In this document: piece by piece, positions 36,004 to 45,847 of the stretch
Position numbering within the stretch: position 1 is the stretch's first letter
Layout: each line of letters opens with the position of its first letter
NCBI RefSeq assembly: GCF_002407185.1
Contig: NZ_CP023563.1
Coordinates: 3,162,001 to 3,226,000, forward strand
Length of the DNA stretch: 64,000 nt
Source of the DNA: Brachybacterium vulturis
GTDB taxonomy: Bacteria; Actinomycetota; Actinomycetes; Actinomycetales; Dermabacteraceae
Direction: 5' to 3'
Notes under the pieces: model-generated
What the model saw: only the letters and a program-made list of their open reading frames with translations
What the model was told of the DNA's origin: nothing
Database searches by the model: none
Translations under genes and position numbers: made by a program

Positions 36004-36009
36004 GAGAAT
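36004..36009 (+). promoter_or_regulatory. candidate -10 box of a leaderless lipoprotein gene
   Basis: GAGAAT preceded by TGC lies 6 nt before the GTG start at 36016, and no ribosome binding site is visible. This fits a leaderless transcript. The sequence match is moderate. Confidence 0.25.
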
Positions 36010-36015
36010 CATCCC

Positions 36016-37095
36016 GTGTCCCGTCCTGCTGTCCCGCCCCGCGCCGCCCCCGCTCCCTCCCGCCGCATCCTGCTGCGGGCCGCGGGCGTCGCGGTGCTGC
36101 TGCCGCTGGCGGGCTGCGGGCGGATCGCGCTGGGCGGGCCGGAGGAGTACACGCCTCCCCCGCCGGGGATCGATGATCTCTACCGTCATGATCTGCTGGA
36201 GCTGCTGGAGCGCACGATCGTCGGCACCGCACGGGTGGCCGACCACGGCGATGCCGACGGCGACCCGCTGCTGTCCTCGACCGTGGCCGCGCTCTCCGCC
36301 GCCCTGCCGGTGCAGCGCACCGCACTGCTCACCGGCGCGGAGGCGGAGGACGAGCGCGAGGCCGGCGAGGACCCCGCTCCGGGGCAGACCTCGCCCCCGC
36401 CGCCCGAGGAGGCGCCGACCGATCTGCCCGGGCTGGTCGACGCCCTCGTCCGGCTGCGCGATCTCGCTGCGTCAGCGGCTCGCCAGGTCTCCGGATCGTT
36501 GGCACGGCCGGTGGTCGCGATCGCTGCCCACACCGCGTGGGCGGTGCGGCGACTGCGCGGCGGCGCGGGCAGCGGCGGGGTCGCCCCCGCCCCCACGGCG
36601 GAGGAGCTGGTGCCGACCCGGGAGGTGCCCGCGACCGATCCGCCGTCGATCGGGGCGGAGTCCGACTACCACAGCACGATCGAGCGGGCCCAGCTGGAGG
36701 AGTGGTACGCCGGTTTCCTCCACGAGGTGCTCGCCGCCCGCTCCGAGGACGCGGCGCGGCAGCAGCATCTCGACCTCACCGCGCTCCACCGGGAGCGTGC
36801 TGCGAAGCTGGGCCGGATCGCGGAGGAGGACGGCGCCCCGGTCGTGACCCGCCAGGCGGTCTATGCGATACCCGGGGGGACCCTCGATGAGCAGTCCGCC
36901 GCGGAGCTGCCGACCCTGCTGGCCCAGGGGCTGTTGGTCGACCACATCGCACTGGTCGGGGCCGCTCCGTTCGAGCGGCGCCCGTTGTCGATCGCCGCGG
37001 CCCTCCAGGAGGCGGAGCTGCTGGCCCTGCTGGTGGACCGGCTGGACCCGCTGCCGAGCCTCGAGGTCGAGCCGCCCCCGCCCGTCGAGGAGTGA
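36016..37095 (+). CDS. DUF4439 ferritin-like lipoprotein
   Basis: A 359-residue exported protein. An arginine-rich start and hydrophobic stretch end in the lipobox LAGC (cysteine near residue 35), so it is probably anchored to the outer face of the membrane. The C-terminal half (about 215-345) is helical and matches the ferritin-like DUF4439 family, with acidic and histidine residues in long helices. The region between is Pro/Ala/Glu-rich. The pairing with rimP in divergent orientation is conserved in Actinobacteria. Whether it binds metal is not shown by the sequence. The GTG start was chosen for its signal peptide. Confidence 0.82.
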   Translation: MSRPAVPPRAAPAPSRRILLRAAGVAVLLPLAGCGRIALGGPEEYTPPPPGIDDLYRHDLLELLERTIVGTARVADHGDADGDPLLSSTVAALSAALPVQRTALLTGAEAEDEREAGEDPAPGQTSPPPPEEAPTDLPGLVDALVRLRDLAASAARQVSGSLARPVVAIAAHTAWAVRRLRGGAGSGGVAPAPTAEELVPTREVPATDPPSIGAESDYHSTIERAQLEEWYAGFLHEVLAARSEDAARQQHLDLTALHRERAAKLGRIAEEDGAPVVTRQAVYAIPGGTLDEQSAAELPTLLAQGLLVDHIALVGAAPFERRPLSIAAALQEAELLALLVDRLDPLPSLEVEPPPPVEE

Positions 37096-37122
37096 CGGGC
37101 GGGAGCCGAAGGGCGGCCGCGC

Positions 37123-37139
37123 GCCCCGCCGGGCGGGGC
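37123..37139. terminator. short GC hairpin between DUF4439 gene and proS
   Basis: GCCCCGCC-G-GGCGGGGC is an 8-bp inverted repeat between two convergent genes, 5 nt from the proS stop. Its loop is too tight for all pairs to form. Termination is inferred only from position. Confidence 0.3.
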
Positions 37140-37143
37140 CGGC

Positions 37144-38928
37144 TCAGGCGCTGCGGACCTCTGCGACCACCGCGTCCACGATCTCCTGCGGGCTGATCTC
37201 GCGGATCTCGCCGCTGGCACGGTCCCGCAGCTCCACCGTGCCCTCGGCGAGGCTCCTGCCCACGACCACCGAGGTGGGCACGCCCAGCAGCTCGGAGTCC
37301 TTGAACTTCACGCCCGGGGAGACCTTGGGCCGGTCGTCGTAGAGCACGTCGAGGCCGCGCGCCTCGAGCTCGCCGGCGATCCGCTCGGCCTCGTCGAAGA
37401 TCTCCTGGCCCTTGCCGGTGGCGACGATGTGCACATCGGCGGGAGCGAGCTGACGGGGCCAGGCCAGACCCTTCTCGTCATGGTAGAGCTCGGCGACCGC
37501 GGCCACGGCACGGGTGACGCCGATGCCGTACGAGCCCATGGTCACCACGGCCGTCTTGCCGTTCTCGTCGAGCACCTTGAGGTCCAGCGCCTCGGCGTAC
37601 TTGCGGCCGAGCTGGAAGATGTGCCCCATCTCCATCCCCCGGGTCAGGCGCAGCGGGCCGGAGCCGTCGGGCGCGGGATCGCCGTCGCGCACCTCTGCGG
37701 CCTCGATGGTGCCGTCGGCCGTGAAGTCCCGGCCGAAGACGAGGTCGTAGACGTGCTGGTCCTGCTCCCCGGCGCCGGCGACCCAGGAGGTGCCGGGCAC
37801 GACGCGCGGGTCGACCAGGTAGCGGATCCCCGACTCGGACTCCAGCCCGAGCCCCTCGGGGCCGATGTAGCCCTTCTTCAGCACCGGGTGCTTCTCGAAG
37901 TCCGCCTCGCTGAAGGGCGTCGCGAGCGCCGGCGCCACAGCGGCCTCGAGCCGCTTCGGATCAATCTCGCGGTCTCCGGGCACCGCGATCACCAGCGGCT
38001 CCGCGGAGCCGTCCGGGGAGGTCAGCAGGTAGACGAGGTGCTTGAGCATCTCAAAGCGGGTCCACTCCCCCGTCTCGGTGATCGGGCCCTTCCCCGGGAA
38101 GGCCCGGTTCGAGAACTCGGCGAGCTTCGCGATGGTCGACGCGCCGGGGGTGTCCTCGATGTGCATCGCCGGCAGCGCGGCGATCTCTGCGTCGTCCAGC
38201 GCAGCCGGGGCCATCGTGGTGACCGCCTCGACGTTCGCGGCGTAGCCGCCGTCGGAGACCACGAAGGTGTCCTCCCCCACGGTGGTGGGGTGCAGGAACT
38301 CCTCGGAGCGGGAGCCGCCCATGGCGCCGGCGTCGGCCTGACAGATCACCGTGGGAAGTCCGAGCCGCTCGAAGGTGCGCTGGTAGGCGCCGCGCTGCTT
38401 CTCGTAGGAGACGTCCAGTCCCTCGTCGCTCACGTCGAAGGAGTAGGCGTCCTTCATGATGAACTCGCGGGTGCGCAGCAGCCCGGCCCGGGGGCGCGCC
38501 TCGTCGCGGTACTTCGACTGGACCTGGTACAGCATCGTGGGCAGATCCTTGTAGGAGGAGAACAGGTCCTTCACCGTGAGGGTGAACATCTCCTCGTGGG
38601 TGGGGGCGAGCAGGTAGTCGTCCTGCTTGCGGTCCTGCAGCCGGAACAGGTTCGGACCGTAGTCCTCCCAGCGGCCGCTGATCTCGTAGGGCTCCCGCGG
38701 CTGCAGCGCCGAGAACAGCACCTCCTGACCGCCGATCGCGTCCTGCTCCTCGCGCACGATCTGCTCGACCTTGCGCAGCACCTTCAGCCCCAGCGGCAGC
38801 CAGGTGTACACCCCGGCGGCGCTGCGACGGATGTAGCCCGCACGCACCAGCAGCCTGTGGCTGGCGACCTCGGCGTCGGCCGGGTCCTCCCGCAGGGTGC
38901 GGACGAAGGACGAGGACAGACGGATCAT
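37144..38928 (-). CDS. proS: prolyl-tRNA synthetase
   Basis: Class II aminoacyl-tRNA synthetase that charges tRNA-Pro. It has 594 residues, the bacterial type with the editing (INS) domain inserted between motifs 2 and 3 (about residues 230-400). Motif 2 is in [17 protein letters not shown] near 150, and motif 3 near 445 ([16 protein letters not shown]). The anticodon-binding domain is at the C-terminus. AAAGG lies upstream of the ATG. A TACGAT box at 38993-38988 is a promoter candidate. It is divergent from the GH15-like gene. Confidence 0.97.
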   Translation of the reverse strand: MIRLSSSFVRTLREDPADAEVASHRLLVRAGYIRRSAAGVYTWLPLGLKVLRKVEQIVREEQDAIGGQEVLFSALQPREPYEISGRWEDYGPNLFRLQDRKQDDYLLAPTHEEMFTLTVKDLFSSYKDLPTMLYQVQSKYRDEARPRAGLLRTREFIMKDAYSFDVSDEGLDVSYEKQRGAYQRTFERLGLPTVICQADAGAMGGSRSEEFLHPTTVGEDTFVVSDGGYAANVEAVTTMAPAALDDAEIAALPAMHIEDTPGASTIAKLAEFSNRAFPGKGPITETGEWTRFEMLKHLVYLLTSPDGSAEPLVIAVPGDREIDPKRLEAAVAPALATPFSEADFEKHPVLKKGYIGPEGLGLESESGIRYLVDPRVVPGTSWVAGAGEQDQHVYDLVFGRDFTADGTIEAAEVRDGDPAPDGSGPLRLTRGMEMGHIFQLGRKYAEALDLKVLDENGKTAVVTMGSYGIGVTRAVAAVAELYHDEKGLAWPRQLAPADVHIVATGKGQEIFDEAERIAGELEARGLDVLYDDRPKVSPGVKFKDSELLGVPTSVVVGRSLAEGTVELRDRASGEIREISPQEIVDAVVAEVRSA

Positions 38929-38987
38929 GGGGCAGGCCTTTCACACGGGGTGGTTCGGGGCGGGGCCACCGGGGCGCGCGCGGCCCC

Positions 38988-38993
38988 ATCGTA
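38988..38993 (-). promoter_or_regulatory. candidate -10 box of proS
   Basis: TACGAT on the minus strand about 60 nt before the proS ATG, in the 140-base divergent gap. It fits TANNNT. The -35 region is unclear. Confidence 0.3.
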
Positions 38994-39056
38994 CTGGGCG
39001 CGGCGGTCGAGCCGTACTGGTGGTGGCCCGGCCGGCGCCGGCACCCGGCGTCTCGG

Positions 39057-39062
39057 TACCCT
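39057..39062 (+). promoter_or_regulatory. candidate -10 box of the GH15-like gene
   Basis: TACCCT ends 6 nt before the ATG at 39069, and no ribosome binding site is present. The spacing suggests a leaderless transcript. An ATG at 39065 is out of frame. Confidence 0.3.
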
Positions 39063-39068
39063 TGATGG

Positions 39069-40502
39069 ATGCACCGGCGAGGACAGTGGGTCCCGAGAGC
39101 TCCGGGGCCCGGGACCAGCACCACGGGCGCGGAGAGCACCGATCCGCCGCCCGCGGCGTCCCGACGGCAGCTGCTGCGCGGCGCCGGGGCCGCCGCCGTG
39201 CTCGGCGCGATCGCGGCGGGGTCCCTCGGCGCCCGGCACCTGGCGCGGTCCCCGGTCGATCCGCGCACCGTGATCCCGCTGTGGTCCGAGACCGTCGCCT
39301 ACGCCGCCGACGGCACCCGCAGGCTCGTCGGCGGGCGCGCGGACCCGCTCGAGCTGATCCCCGGCACCCGGATCGCCGCGGACCTGCCGGAGTCCTCCCC
39401 GGTGCGGCGGCGCGCCGCCGGTTTCGACGAGGGCACCGCCGCCTGGCGGGACCGTCTCGCGGTCGCCCGCCCGCAGGAGCCGCTGCTGCACGAGCTCGCC
39501 GCCTCCGCGCTGCAGGACCTCTGGATCCTCGGCGACGCCCTGCCCGCTCCCGTCGCGGGGTGGAGCCCGTCCTGGCGGTATCTCTGGCCGCGCGATGCCG
39601 CCTTCTGCGCCGTGGCCCTGGCCCGGGCGGGGCTGCTCGAGCGGGCGCTGGAGGTGCTGGCCCATCTGCAGTCCCTGCAGGCGGCCGACGGCTGGTTCGA
39701 GGCCCGGTACGACCCTGCCACGGGTCGGGCGCCGGACGGCAGGGCCCGGCAGTTCGACGGCATCGGTCTGCTGCTGTGGGCGGCGGCCGAGGTCGCCGAT
39801 GCGGCCGACGGCACCGAGTCCGCTGCGGAGGCGGGGCCGGCCTCGACGCTGGGCCGGGACGACGTCCTGGAGCGGCTGGGCCCGCTGCTCACCCTGTCCG
39901 TGGGCACCCTGCGCACGGCGACGCGGGACGGCACCGGGATGCCGCCGGTCACTCCGGACTACTGGGAGGTGCGCGAGAGCTCGGTCACGCTGTGGACCAT
40001 GGCCGCGACCCTGGCGGGGCTGCGCGCCGGGGCACGACTCACGGACGATCCGGAGGCGGAGCGTGCGGCCGGGACCTTCGCGCTGCTGCTCGAGGGCACC
40101 TTCGGGCGCAGCGGATACCAGCGCTACCGCGCAGGCGGAGGCGCCGACTCCGCACGGGCCCTGCTGGATGCGACCGGCAGCCACGACCTGGTTCCGCGCG
40201 CGCAGCTGCTGGCGCTGCGCCAGGAGCTGGCCCGTCCCGGCGGCGGGATCGCTCCCGGCGCCGGCTGGCGCGCGGACGGGGTGAGCTGGACGCCCTCGAC
40301 CAGTCTGCTGGGCCTCGGCCTGGCCCGGACCGGGGAGCACGAGGCGGCCGCGGCGACCCTCCGCTGGCTCGCCGAGCACCGCACCGAGCGCGGTTCGCTG
40401 CCGGAGAAGGTGCTCTTCGACGGGCGCCCCGCGGAGGTGGCGCCGCTGGCCTGGACCGCGGCGAACACGGTGCTGGCGCTCGATGAGCTCCTCCGCGACT
40501 GA
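39069..40502 (+). CDS. Tat-exported GH15-like (six-hairpin) glycosidase
   Basis: A 477-residue protein. The N-terminus has a twin-arginine motif (SRRQLLRG near 32) followed by a hydrophobic Ala/Gly stretch, so Tat export is likely. The rest is an alpha-helical six-hairpin fold of the glucoamylase/GH15 type: SWRYLWPRDAAFCAVALARAG near 175, DGWFEARYDP near 215, and a YWE segment near 300 that could supply a catalytic acid. Family members cleave glucosidic bonds or act on trehalose and dextrin. The true substrate here is not clear. It lacks a starch-binding domain. It is convergent with the GNAT gene. Confidence 0.8.
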   Translation: MHRRGQWVPRAPGPGTSTTGAESTDPPPAASRRQLLRGAGAAAVLGAIAAGSLGARHLARSPVDPRTVIPLWSETVAYAADGTRRLVGGRADPLELIPGTRIAADLPESSPVRRRAAGFDEGTAAWRDRLAVARPQEPLLHELAASALQDLWILGDALPAPVAGWSPSWRYLWPRDAAFCAVALARAGLLERALEVLAHLQSLQAADGWFEARYDPATGRAPDGRARQFDGIGLLLWAAAEVADAADGTESAAEAGPASTLGRDDVLERLGPLLTLSVGTLRTATRDGTGMPPVTPDYWEVRESSVTLWTMAATLAGLRAGARLTDDPEAERAAGTFALLLEGTFGRSGYQRYRAGGGADSARALLDATGSHDLVPRAQLLALRQELARPGGGIAPGAGWRADGVSWTPSTSLLGLGLARTGEHEAAAATLRWLAEHRTERGSLPEKVLFDGRPAEVAPLAWTAANTVLALDELLRD

Positions 40503-40531
40503 CCGTCCTGGACCCAGCGGCGGCCCGTCGC

Positions 40532-41383
40532 TCAGAACAGGATCGTGGACAGCTCGCCGACCTGGCGGAAGCCGGAGGCGGCATAGGCACGCCGAGCCGG
40601 CTCGTTGAAGTCGTTGACGTAGAGCGAGACCTGCGGAGCGTGATCGCGGCGCACCAGGTGCACCAGCTCCGCCATGCCTGCCCGGCCCAGCCCCCGGCCC
40701 CGCTGGTCCGGGCGCACCCAGACCCCGTGGATCTGGGCGACGGCGCCGAACAGAGCACCGACATCGGCCTTGAACAGCACCTCGCCGTCCTCGATGACGA
40801 CATAGGTGCGGCCCCGACGGATCAGGTCGGCGATGCGTGCCCGGTAGGCGCGGCCGCCGTCCCCGGCCGCCGGGTCCACCCCCACCTCCTCGCGGAACAT
40901 CGCGACGGCGGCGGGGAACACCGCGGCCTCCTCCCCCGGCACGGCGGCGCGCAGACCGACCGGGGTGAGACGCGGGACGGCGGCCGGGTCCTCGGCCAGC
41001 AGCAGCGGCTGGCTCCAGCGGTGCTCCCGCACCTCGGCGCCCCAGACCTCCGCCAGCGAGCTCCAGAGGATCTCGACCGCGCGACGGTCGCCGACCACCG
41101 AGCTGGAGCGGCGCGGCCGGGACGCCTGGTGCCGCCCGAAGTCCGACAGCGCCCGGTCGGTGGCGGACATCGGCGCGAGGTTCACCCCGTGCCACAGCAG
41201 TCCCTCGGGGCTCTGCTCCTCCCCGGCCACGGAGAACTCCTGGGACAGGGAGGCGGAGCGGCCGAGCTCGCGCAGGCGCGCGCCGGGCAGGGCGTTGGTG
41301 ACCGGATCGGTCAGCGCGAGGGCGAGCGCGGCCTCATGGCCGCCGGAGCGGACCGCTCGGACCCGCCCGCCGCGCCGGAACAT
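40532..41383 (-). CDS. GNAT-family N-acetyltransferase with DUF4081 domain
   Basis: A 283-residue protein. An N-terminal DUF4081-like region (about 5-125) precedes a C-terminal GNAT domain (about 140-283), whose acetyl-CoA pyrophosphate-binding loop is VRPDQRGRGLGRAG near 225-238. The C-terminal YAASGFRQVGELSTILF fits the family. It follows ispG by six bases on the same strand, a placement conserved in Actinobacteria. The acceptor substrate is unknown. No membrane segments. Confidence 0.9.
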   Translation of the reverse strand: MFRRGGRVRAVRSGGHEAALALALTDPVTNALPGARLRELGRSASLSQEFSVAGEEQSPEGLLWHGVNLAPMSATDRALSDFGRHQASRPRRSSSVVGDRRAVEILWSSLAEVWGAEVREHRWSQPLLLAEDPAAVPRLTPVGLRAAVPGEEAAVFPAAVAMFREEVGVDPAAGDGGRAYRARIADLIRRGRTYVVIEDGEVLFKADVGALFGAVAQIHGVWVRPDQRGRGLGRAGMAELVHLVRRDHAPQVSLYVNDFNEPARRAYAASGFRQVGELSTILF

Positions 41384-41389
41384 CTCCGA

Positions 41390-42541
41390 TCAGCTCACGG
41401 AGACGGACGGGGCGCCGGAGGCGGGCGCGTCCTCGCCCATCTCTGCCGCGATCCGGTTCGCCTCGGCCAGCAGCGTCGGCACGATGTCGGCCTCGGGGAC
41501 GGTCTTGATGACCTGTCCCTTGACGAAGATCTGGCCCTTGCCGTTGCCGGAGGCGACGCCGAGATCGGCCTCTCGGGCCTCGCCCGGACCGTTGACGACA
41601 CAGCCCATCACGGCCACTCGCAGCGGCACCTCGAGGTGCTTGAGCCCTTCGGTGACCTCGTCGGCGAGCGTGTAGACATCCACCTGGGCGCGGCCGCAGG
41701 AGGGGCAGGAGACGATGTCGAGCTTGCGGGGCTTGAGGTTCAGCGACTGCAGGATCTGGTTGCCGACCTTGACCTCCTCGACCGGCGGCGCGGAGAGCGA
41801 GACCCGGATGGTGTCGCCGATGCCCTCGCCCAGCAGGATGCCGAAGGCGACGGAGGACTTGATGGTGCCCTGGAAGGCGGGGCCGGCCTCGGTGACGCCG
41901 AGGTGCAGCGGCCAGTCACCGGCCTCGGAGAGCTGGCGGTACGCCTCGACCATGATGATCGGGTCGTTGTGCTTCACGGAGATGCCGAACTCGTGGAAGC
42001 CGTGCTCCTCGAACAGGGACGCCTCCCATCTGGCGGAGGCCACGAGCGCCTCGGGGGTGACGCGGTCGCCGGTCATCATGCGCTGGTCGATGCTGCCGGC
42101 GTTCACGCCGATGCGCAGGGCGGTGCCGTGGTCGTTCGCGGCCTTGGCGATGTCCCTGACCTGATCGTCGAAGCGACGGATGTTGCCGGGGTTCACGCGC
42201 ACCCCGGCGCAGCCGGCCTCGATCGCGGCGAAGACGTACTTGGGCTGGAATTGGATGTCGGCGATCACCGGGATCGGGGACTTGGCGGCGATCGCGACCA
42301 GCGCGTCGGCGTCCTCCTGGCGCGGGCAGGCCACGCGCACGATGTCACAGCCCGCAGCGGTCAGCTCCGCGATCTGCTGCAGGGTCGCGTTGATGTCGTG
42401 CGTGGGGGTGGTGGTCATCGACTGCACCGTGATCGGGGCGTCGCCGCCCACGTGGAGGTTGCCGAGCTTGACCTTTCGGGTCTTCCGCCGGGGGGCGAGC
42501 ACCGGCGGCGGCTGCTTGACGGACGGGATACCCAGGCTCAC
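41390..42541 (-). CDS. ispG: 4-hydroxy-3-methylbut-2-enyl-diphosphate synthase
   Basis: Iron-sulfur enzyme of the non-mevalonate isoprenoid (MEP) pathway that reduces MEcPP to HMBPP. It has 383 residues. The 4Fe-4S cysteines are in SCPSCGRA (about 276 and 279) and [11 protein letters not shown] (about 311). The TIM-barrel part begins with [12 protein letters not shown]. Two GTGs are in frame. The GTG at 42541 is preferred because AGGAGG lies 8 nt upstream; the one at 42550 overlaps that site. dxr of the same pathway and rseP lie just upstream, the typical actinobacterial dxr-rseP-ispG cluster. Confidence 0.97.
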   Translation of the reverse strand: MSLGIPSVKQPPPVLAPRRKTRKVKLGNLHVGGDAPITVQSMTTTPTHDINATLQQIAELTAAGCDIVRVACPRQEDADALVAIAAKSPIPVIADIQFQPKYVFAAIEAGCAGVRVNPGNIRRFDDQVRDIAKAANDHGTALRIGVNAGSIDQRMMTGDRVTPEALVASARWEASLFEEHGFHEFGISVKHNDPIIMVEAYRQLSEAGDWPLHLGVTEAGPAFQGTIKSSVAFGILLGEGIGDTIRVSLSAPPVEEVKVGNQILQSLNLKPRKLDIVSCPSCGRAQVDVYTLADEVTEGLKHLEVPLRVAVMGCVVNGPGEAREADLGVASGNGKGQIFVKGQVIKTVPEADIVPTLLAEANRIAAEMGEDAPASGAPSVSVS

Positions 42542-42655
42542 AGAAGTCACCTCCTCATTATGGACGTCCGAGGCAGGGGTTGCGAGGCGAGGTGAGACAC
42601 CTCCACCGCACCTGCACGACGCCGGTGGCGCGCGTCACCGGGATGCGGACGGCCG

Positions 42656-43999
42656 TCAGGGGAAGAACGTGATGGGCTCGACGATGTCCGCATACAGCAG
42701 CAGCACCGTCATCAGGATGAACACGAGAGCGACCGCGTTGGTGACCGGCAGCATGCGGGACATGTCCACCGGGCCGGGGTCGGGCCTGCCCCGCAGCCGG
42801 GCGAGCAACCGGCGAGCCCCTTCGTACAGCGCTCCGGCGACGTGCCCGCCGTCCAGCGGCAGCAGCGGCACCAGGTTGAACACGAACAGCGCCATGTTCA
42901 GCGAGGCGAGCATCGAGATCATCGTGCCCACCTTCTCGCGCAGCTCGAAGCCGGGCTGCTCGGCGGCGGCGACCTCACCGGCCAGGCGCGAGACCCCCAC
43001 CACGCCGAGCGGGCCGTTGGGATCGCGTTCGGCGGTGCCGAAGGCGGCCTGCCCCACCTCCCACAGCCGCACCGGGAGGGTGAGCACCAGCTCCCCGGTC
43101 CGGGTGAAGGCCGACCATGCCATCTCCGGCACGATCGCGGGGGACTGCGGCACCAGATCCGGGGTCCCGGAGACGCCGAGGAAGCCGACCTGTTCGGTGA
43201 CCAGGTTCCCCTCGGCGTCGCGCACCGCCGCGCCGTCCTCGTCGAGCACCGGGCGGTCATCGATCACCATCGTGGCCTCGAGCGGGATCAGCTCGCCGTC
43301 GCGCTCGACGACGATCTCGACGGTGCGCTCCTGGGAGGCGCGCACCGAGGTGGTGACGTCCTGCCAGCTGTGGATCTCCTGGCCGTCGATCTCCGTCAGC
43401 GTGTCGCCGGGGCGGATGCCCGCCGCGAGGGCGGGGGCGGGCTCGCGCCCCTCGCAGCTGACGTCCGCCGGGGCATCGGCGGGGACCACGCACTCGGAGA
43501 CCGTCTGCACGGTCGGAGTCACGGCCGGCAGACCGATGCCGCTGACCAGCACCACCATCAGCAGCACGGAGATGAGCAGGTTCATCAGCGGGCCGCCGAG
43601 CATCACCACCAGCTTCTTCGGCACCGCCAGGGCGACGAAGGTGCGGTGGGCGTCCCCGGGACCGTACAGGGAGGATTCGTACTGCTTCGCCTCCTCCGAC
43701 AGCTCCGTGATCTGCTGCAGCAGGCCCGTGGAGTCCTCACGGATGGTGCCCGGGGGCTCCCCCTTGTGCGGCGGATACATGCCGATCATCCGGATGAAGC
43801 CACCCAGCGGGATCGCCTTGATGCCGTACTCGGTCTCCCCGCGGGTGCGGGACAGGACGGTGGGACCGAAGCCGACCATGTACTGGGTGACCCGTACGCC
43901 GAACAGCTTCGCGGGCACCAGGTGGCCCACCTCGTGCAGGGCGATCGAGACGGCGAGTCCCACCGCGATCACCAGGATGCCGAGCAAGAACAGCCGCAT
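42656..43999 (-). CDS. rseP: site-2 membrane metalloprotease RseP
   Basis: Intramembrane zinc protease that cleaves anti-sigma factors or other membrane proteins (Rip1/RseP family). It has 447 residues. The active-site HEVGH is at 22-26 in the first helix. A PDZ domain lies at about 170-290. The second metal motif LVPLLPLDGGHV is near 385 and a helix lies at the C-terminus. It is membrane-bound with the active site in the bilayer. It begins 3 nt after the dxr stop, so dxr-rseP is an operon. Confidence 0.96.
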   Translation of the reverse strand: MRLFLLGILVIAVGLAVSIALHEVGHLVPAKLFGVRVTQYMVGFGPTVLSRTRGETEYGIKAIPLGGFIRMIGMYPPHKGEPPGTIREDSTGLLQQITELSEEAKQYESSLYGPGDAHRTFVALAVPKKLVVMLGGPLMNLLISVLLMVVLVSGIGLPAVTPTVQTVSECVVPADAPADVSCEGREPAPALAAGIRPGDTLTEIDGQEIHSWQDVTTSVRASQERTVEIVVERDGELIPLEATMVIDDRPVLDEDGAAVRDAEGNLVTEQVGFLGVSGTPDLVPQSPAIVPEMAWSAFTRTGELVLTLPVRLWEVGQAAFGTAERDPNGPLGVVGVSRLAGEVAAAEQPGFELREKVGTMISMLASLNMALFVFNLVPLLPLDGGHVAGALYEGARRLLARLRGRPDPGPVDMSRMLPVTNAVALVFILMTVLLLYADIVEPITFFP

Positions 44000-44002
44000 G
44001 CC

Positions 44003-45208
44003 TCAGCGCTCCGCGGACGTGATCAGCTGCCGGGCGCTCCGGCGTGCCCACGCCTCGACGTCCAGCAGCGGCTGGACCCCGTCGGCCGGGAGGGCACGGG
44101 GCCGCTCCGGATGCTCGAGCACGGCACGGATCAGCGCGGTGATCCCCAGGAAGCCGAGGTCACCGTCGAAGAAGGCCTCCACGGCCTCCTCGTTGGCGGC
44201 GTTGTAGACAGCCATCGCCCCGCCGCCTTCGCGGTGGGCGGCACGGGCGAGCGCGATCGCATCGAAGGTGTCCTCGTCGACCGGTTCGAAGGTCCAGGAC
44301 TGGGCGGCGGAGAAATCCAGCGCCGCAGCCAGCCCGGGGAGCTTCTCGGGGTGGGCCAGCGCCCAGCCGATGGCGTGGCGCATGTCCGGTGGGCTCGCCT
44401 GCGCGATGGTGGAGCCGTCCACGAGGGTGACCATCGAGTGCACGATCGACTGGGGGTGCACGACCACCTGCACGCGCTCCTCGGGAAGACCGAACTGGAA
44501 GCAGGCCTCGATCACCTCGAGCGCCTTGTTGACCAGGGTGGCGGAGTTGGTGGTGATCACCCGGCCCATGGACCAGGTGGGGTGGGCCAGGGCCTGCTCC
44601 GGGGTGACGGCGGCCAGCTGCTCGCGGCTGCGTCCGCGGAAGGGTCCGCCGGAGGCGGTGACCACCAGATGATCGATCTGGTCGTGGCGCACGCCGACCA
44701 GCGCCTGTGCGATCGCGGTGTGCTCGGAGTCCACCGGCAGGATCTGTCCCGGTGCGGCGGCGTCCGTGACCAGGTCCCCGCCGACCACCAGGGATTCCTT
44801 GTTGGCCAGGGCGAGCCGGGCGCCGGAGGCGAGGCCGGCGAGGGTGGGCAGCAGGCCGACGGAACCGGTGATGGCGTTCAGCACCACGTCCCCGTCGCCG
44901 AGGGAGCCGGCGAGGTCGACCACGGCCTCCGCACCCGCATCGAACCTCGGGGGGCTGAGTCCCTCCGCGCGGCAGCTGCGCCGCACGGCCGCCTCGACCT
45001 CCTCGGCCCGTGCGGGGTCGGAGACCACCACGCGCTCGGGACGATGGGCGAGGACCTGCTCGGCGACGAGTGCGGGGCGCGACCCGCCGACGGCGAGACC
45101 GTGCAGCCGGGCGACCTCGGGGAACCGGGCCAGGACGTCCAGCGCCTGGGTGCCGATGGATCCGGTGGCGCCCAGCAGGGCGAGCCGACGCTCGCGGGGG
45201 CCGATCAC
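44003..45208 (-). CDS. dxr: 1-deoxy-D-xylulose 5-phosphate reductoisomerase
   Basis: NADPH-dependent first committed enzyme of the MEP isoprenoid pathway, the target of fosmidomycin. It has 401 residues. The nucleotide-binding motif GATGSIGTQALDV is at 13-25. The catalytic-loop SEHTAIAQ and the TASGGPFR motif are present. It starts with a GTG overlapping the stop of the DivIVA-repeat gene (GTGA). rseP follows by 3 nt. Confidence 0.97.
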   Translation of the reverse strand: MIGPRERRLALLGATGSIGTQALDVLARFPEVARLHGLAVGGSRPALVAEQVLAHRPERVVVSDPARAEEVEAAVRRSCRAEGLSPPRFDAGAEAVVDLAGSLGDGDVVLNAITGSVGLLPTLAGLASGARLALANKESLVVGGDLVTDAAAPGQILPVDSEHTAIAQALVGVRHDQIDHLVVTASGGPFRGRSREQLAAVTPEQALAHPTWSMGRVITTNSATLVNKALEVIEACFQFGLPEERVQVVVHPQSIVHSMVTLVDGSTIAQASPPDMRHAIGWALAHPEKLPGLAAALDFSAAQSWTFEPVDEDTFDAIALARAAHREGGGAMAVYNAANEEAVEAFFDGDLGFLGITALIRAVLEHPERPRALPADGVQPLLDVEAWARRSARQLITSAER

Positions 45209-45753
45209 GGCACGGAGGCCATCACGTCCGCGACATGATCGAGGTAGACGTCGACCACGGCCTCGCGGTAGCCGTCCGGGCCGCGGCGACGGCCGAAGGC
45301 CGCCCGGCGCACATCATCGACGCTCATCGGGTGGCCGTCGGTGAAGTAGGCGACGAGCTGGTCGCACAGACCGTCGACGTCGGCCTTGTCGTAGGCGGGC
45401 TCGCCCTGTGCGGCCGGGGCGAAGCGATCCCCGGCGGGACGCTCCAGCCGCTCCTTGAGCACCTCGGCGCGCTCGGTGAGCTTCGCGACCCAGAGCTCCT
45501 CGCCGTGCTCGGCGACGGAGTCGTCCCGGGCCTGGAGGGCGAAGGCGTCGGAGAGCCGGTCCAGCGCTTCGTCGACGACGCGCATGTCGTATCCGCCCCG
45601 CTCCGTGCCGAAGCTGGCCGCCGTGATGTCACCGCCGGTGAACGAGGGGTCGCGCCCCTCGTAGGCGGTGCGGGCGCGGGAGAGGAACTCGTCGACCTCG
45701 CGCATGTCATATCCGACGCTGAAGCGCGAGACACGCTCGAACGATGTGCTCAC
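45205..45753 (-). CDS. DivIVA-domain (DivI1A) repeat protein
   Basis: A 182-residue protein made of short DivIVA-type N-terminal repeats. GYDMREVDEFLSR is at 14-26, GYDMRVVDEALDR at 54-66, AYDKADVDGLCDQ at 120-132 and GYREAVVDVYLDH at 161-173. The second and fourth copies are each preceded by a strand-turn such as ITAASFGTERG or VRRAAFGRRRG. There is no long coiled coil as in true DivIVA/Wag31. It overlaps dxr by four bases. Such proteins are encoded in the dxr region of several Micrococcales. A role in membrane curvature or scaffolding is inferred only. Confidence 0.8.
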   Translation of the reverse strand: MSTSFERVSRFSVGYDMREVDEFLSRARTAYEGRDPSFTGGDITAASFGTERGGYDMRVVDEALDRLSDAFALQARDDSVAEHGEELWVAKLTERAEVLKERLERPAGDRFAPAAQGEPAYDKADVDGLCDQLVAYFTDGHPMSVDDVRRAAFGRRRGPDGYREAVVDVYLDHVADVMASVP

Positions 45754-45847
45754 CAGTGGGTCCTTCCTCGGTGCTGTCGGGGTCCCACTGTAGCGGCGTG
45801 GGCGGGGTGGTGCGGGGAGGCGTGCGGGGCCGGGGGCCGCGTCGGGC

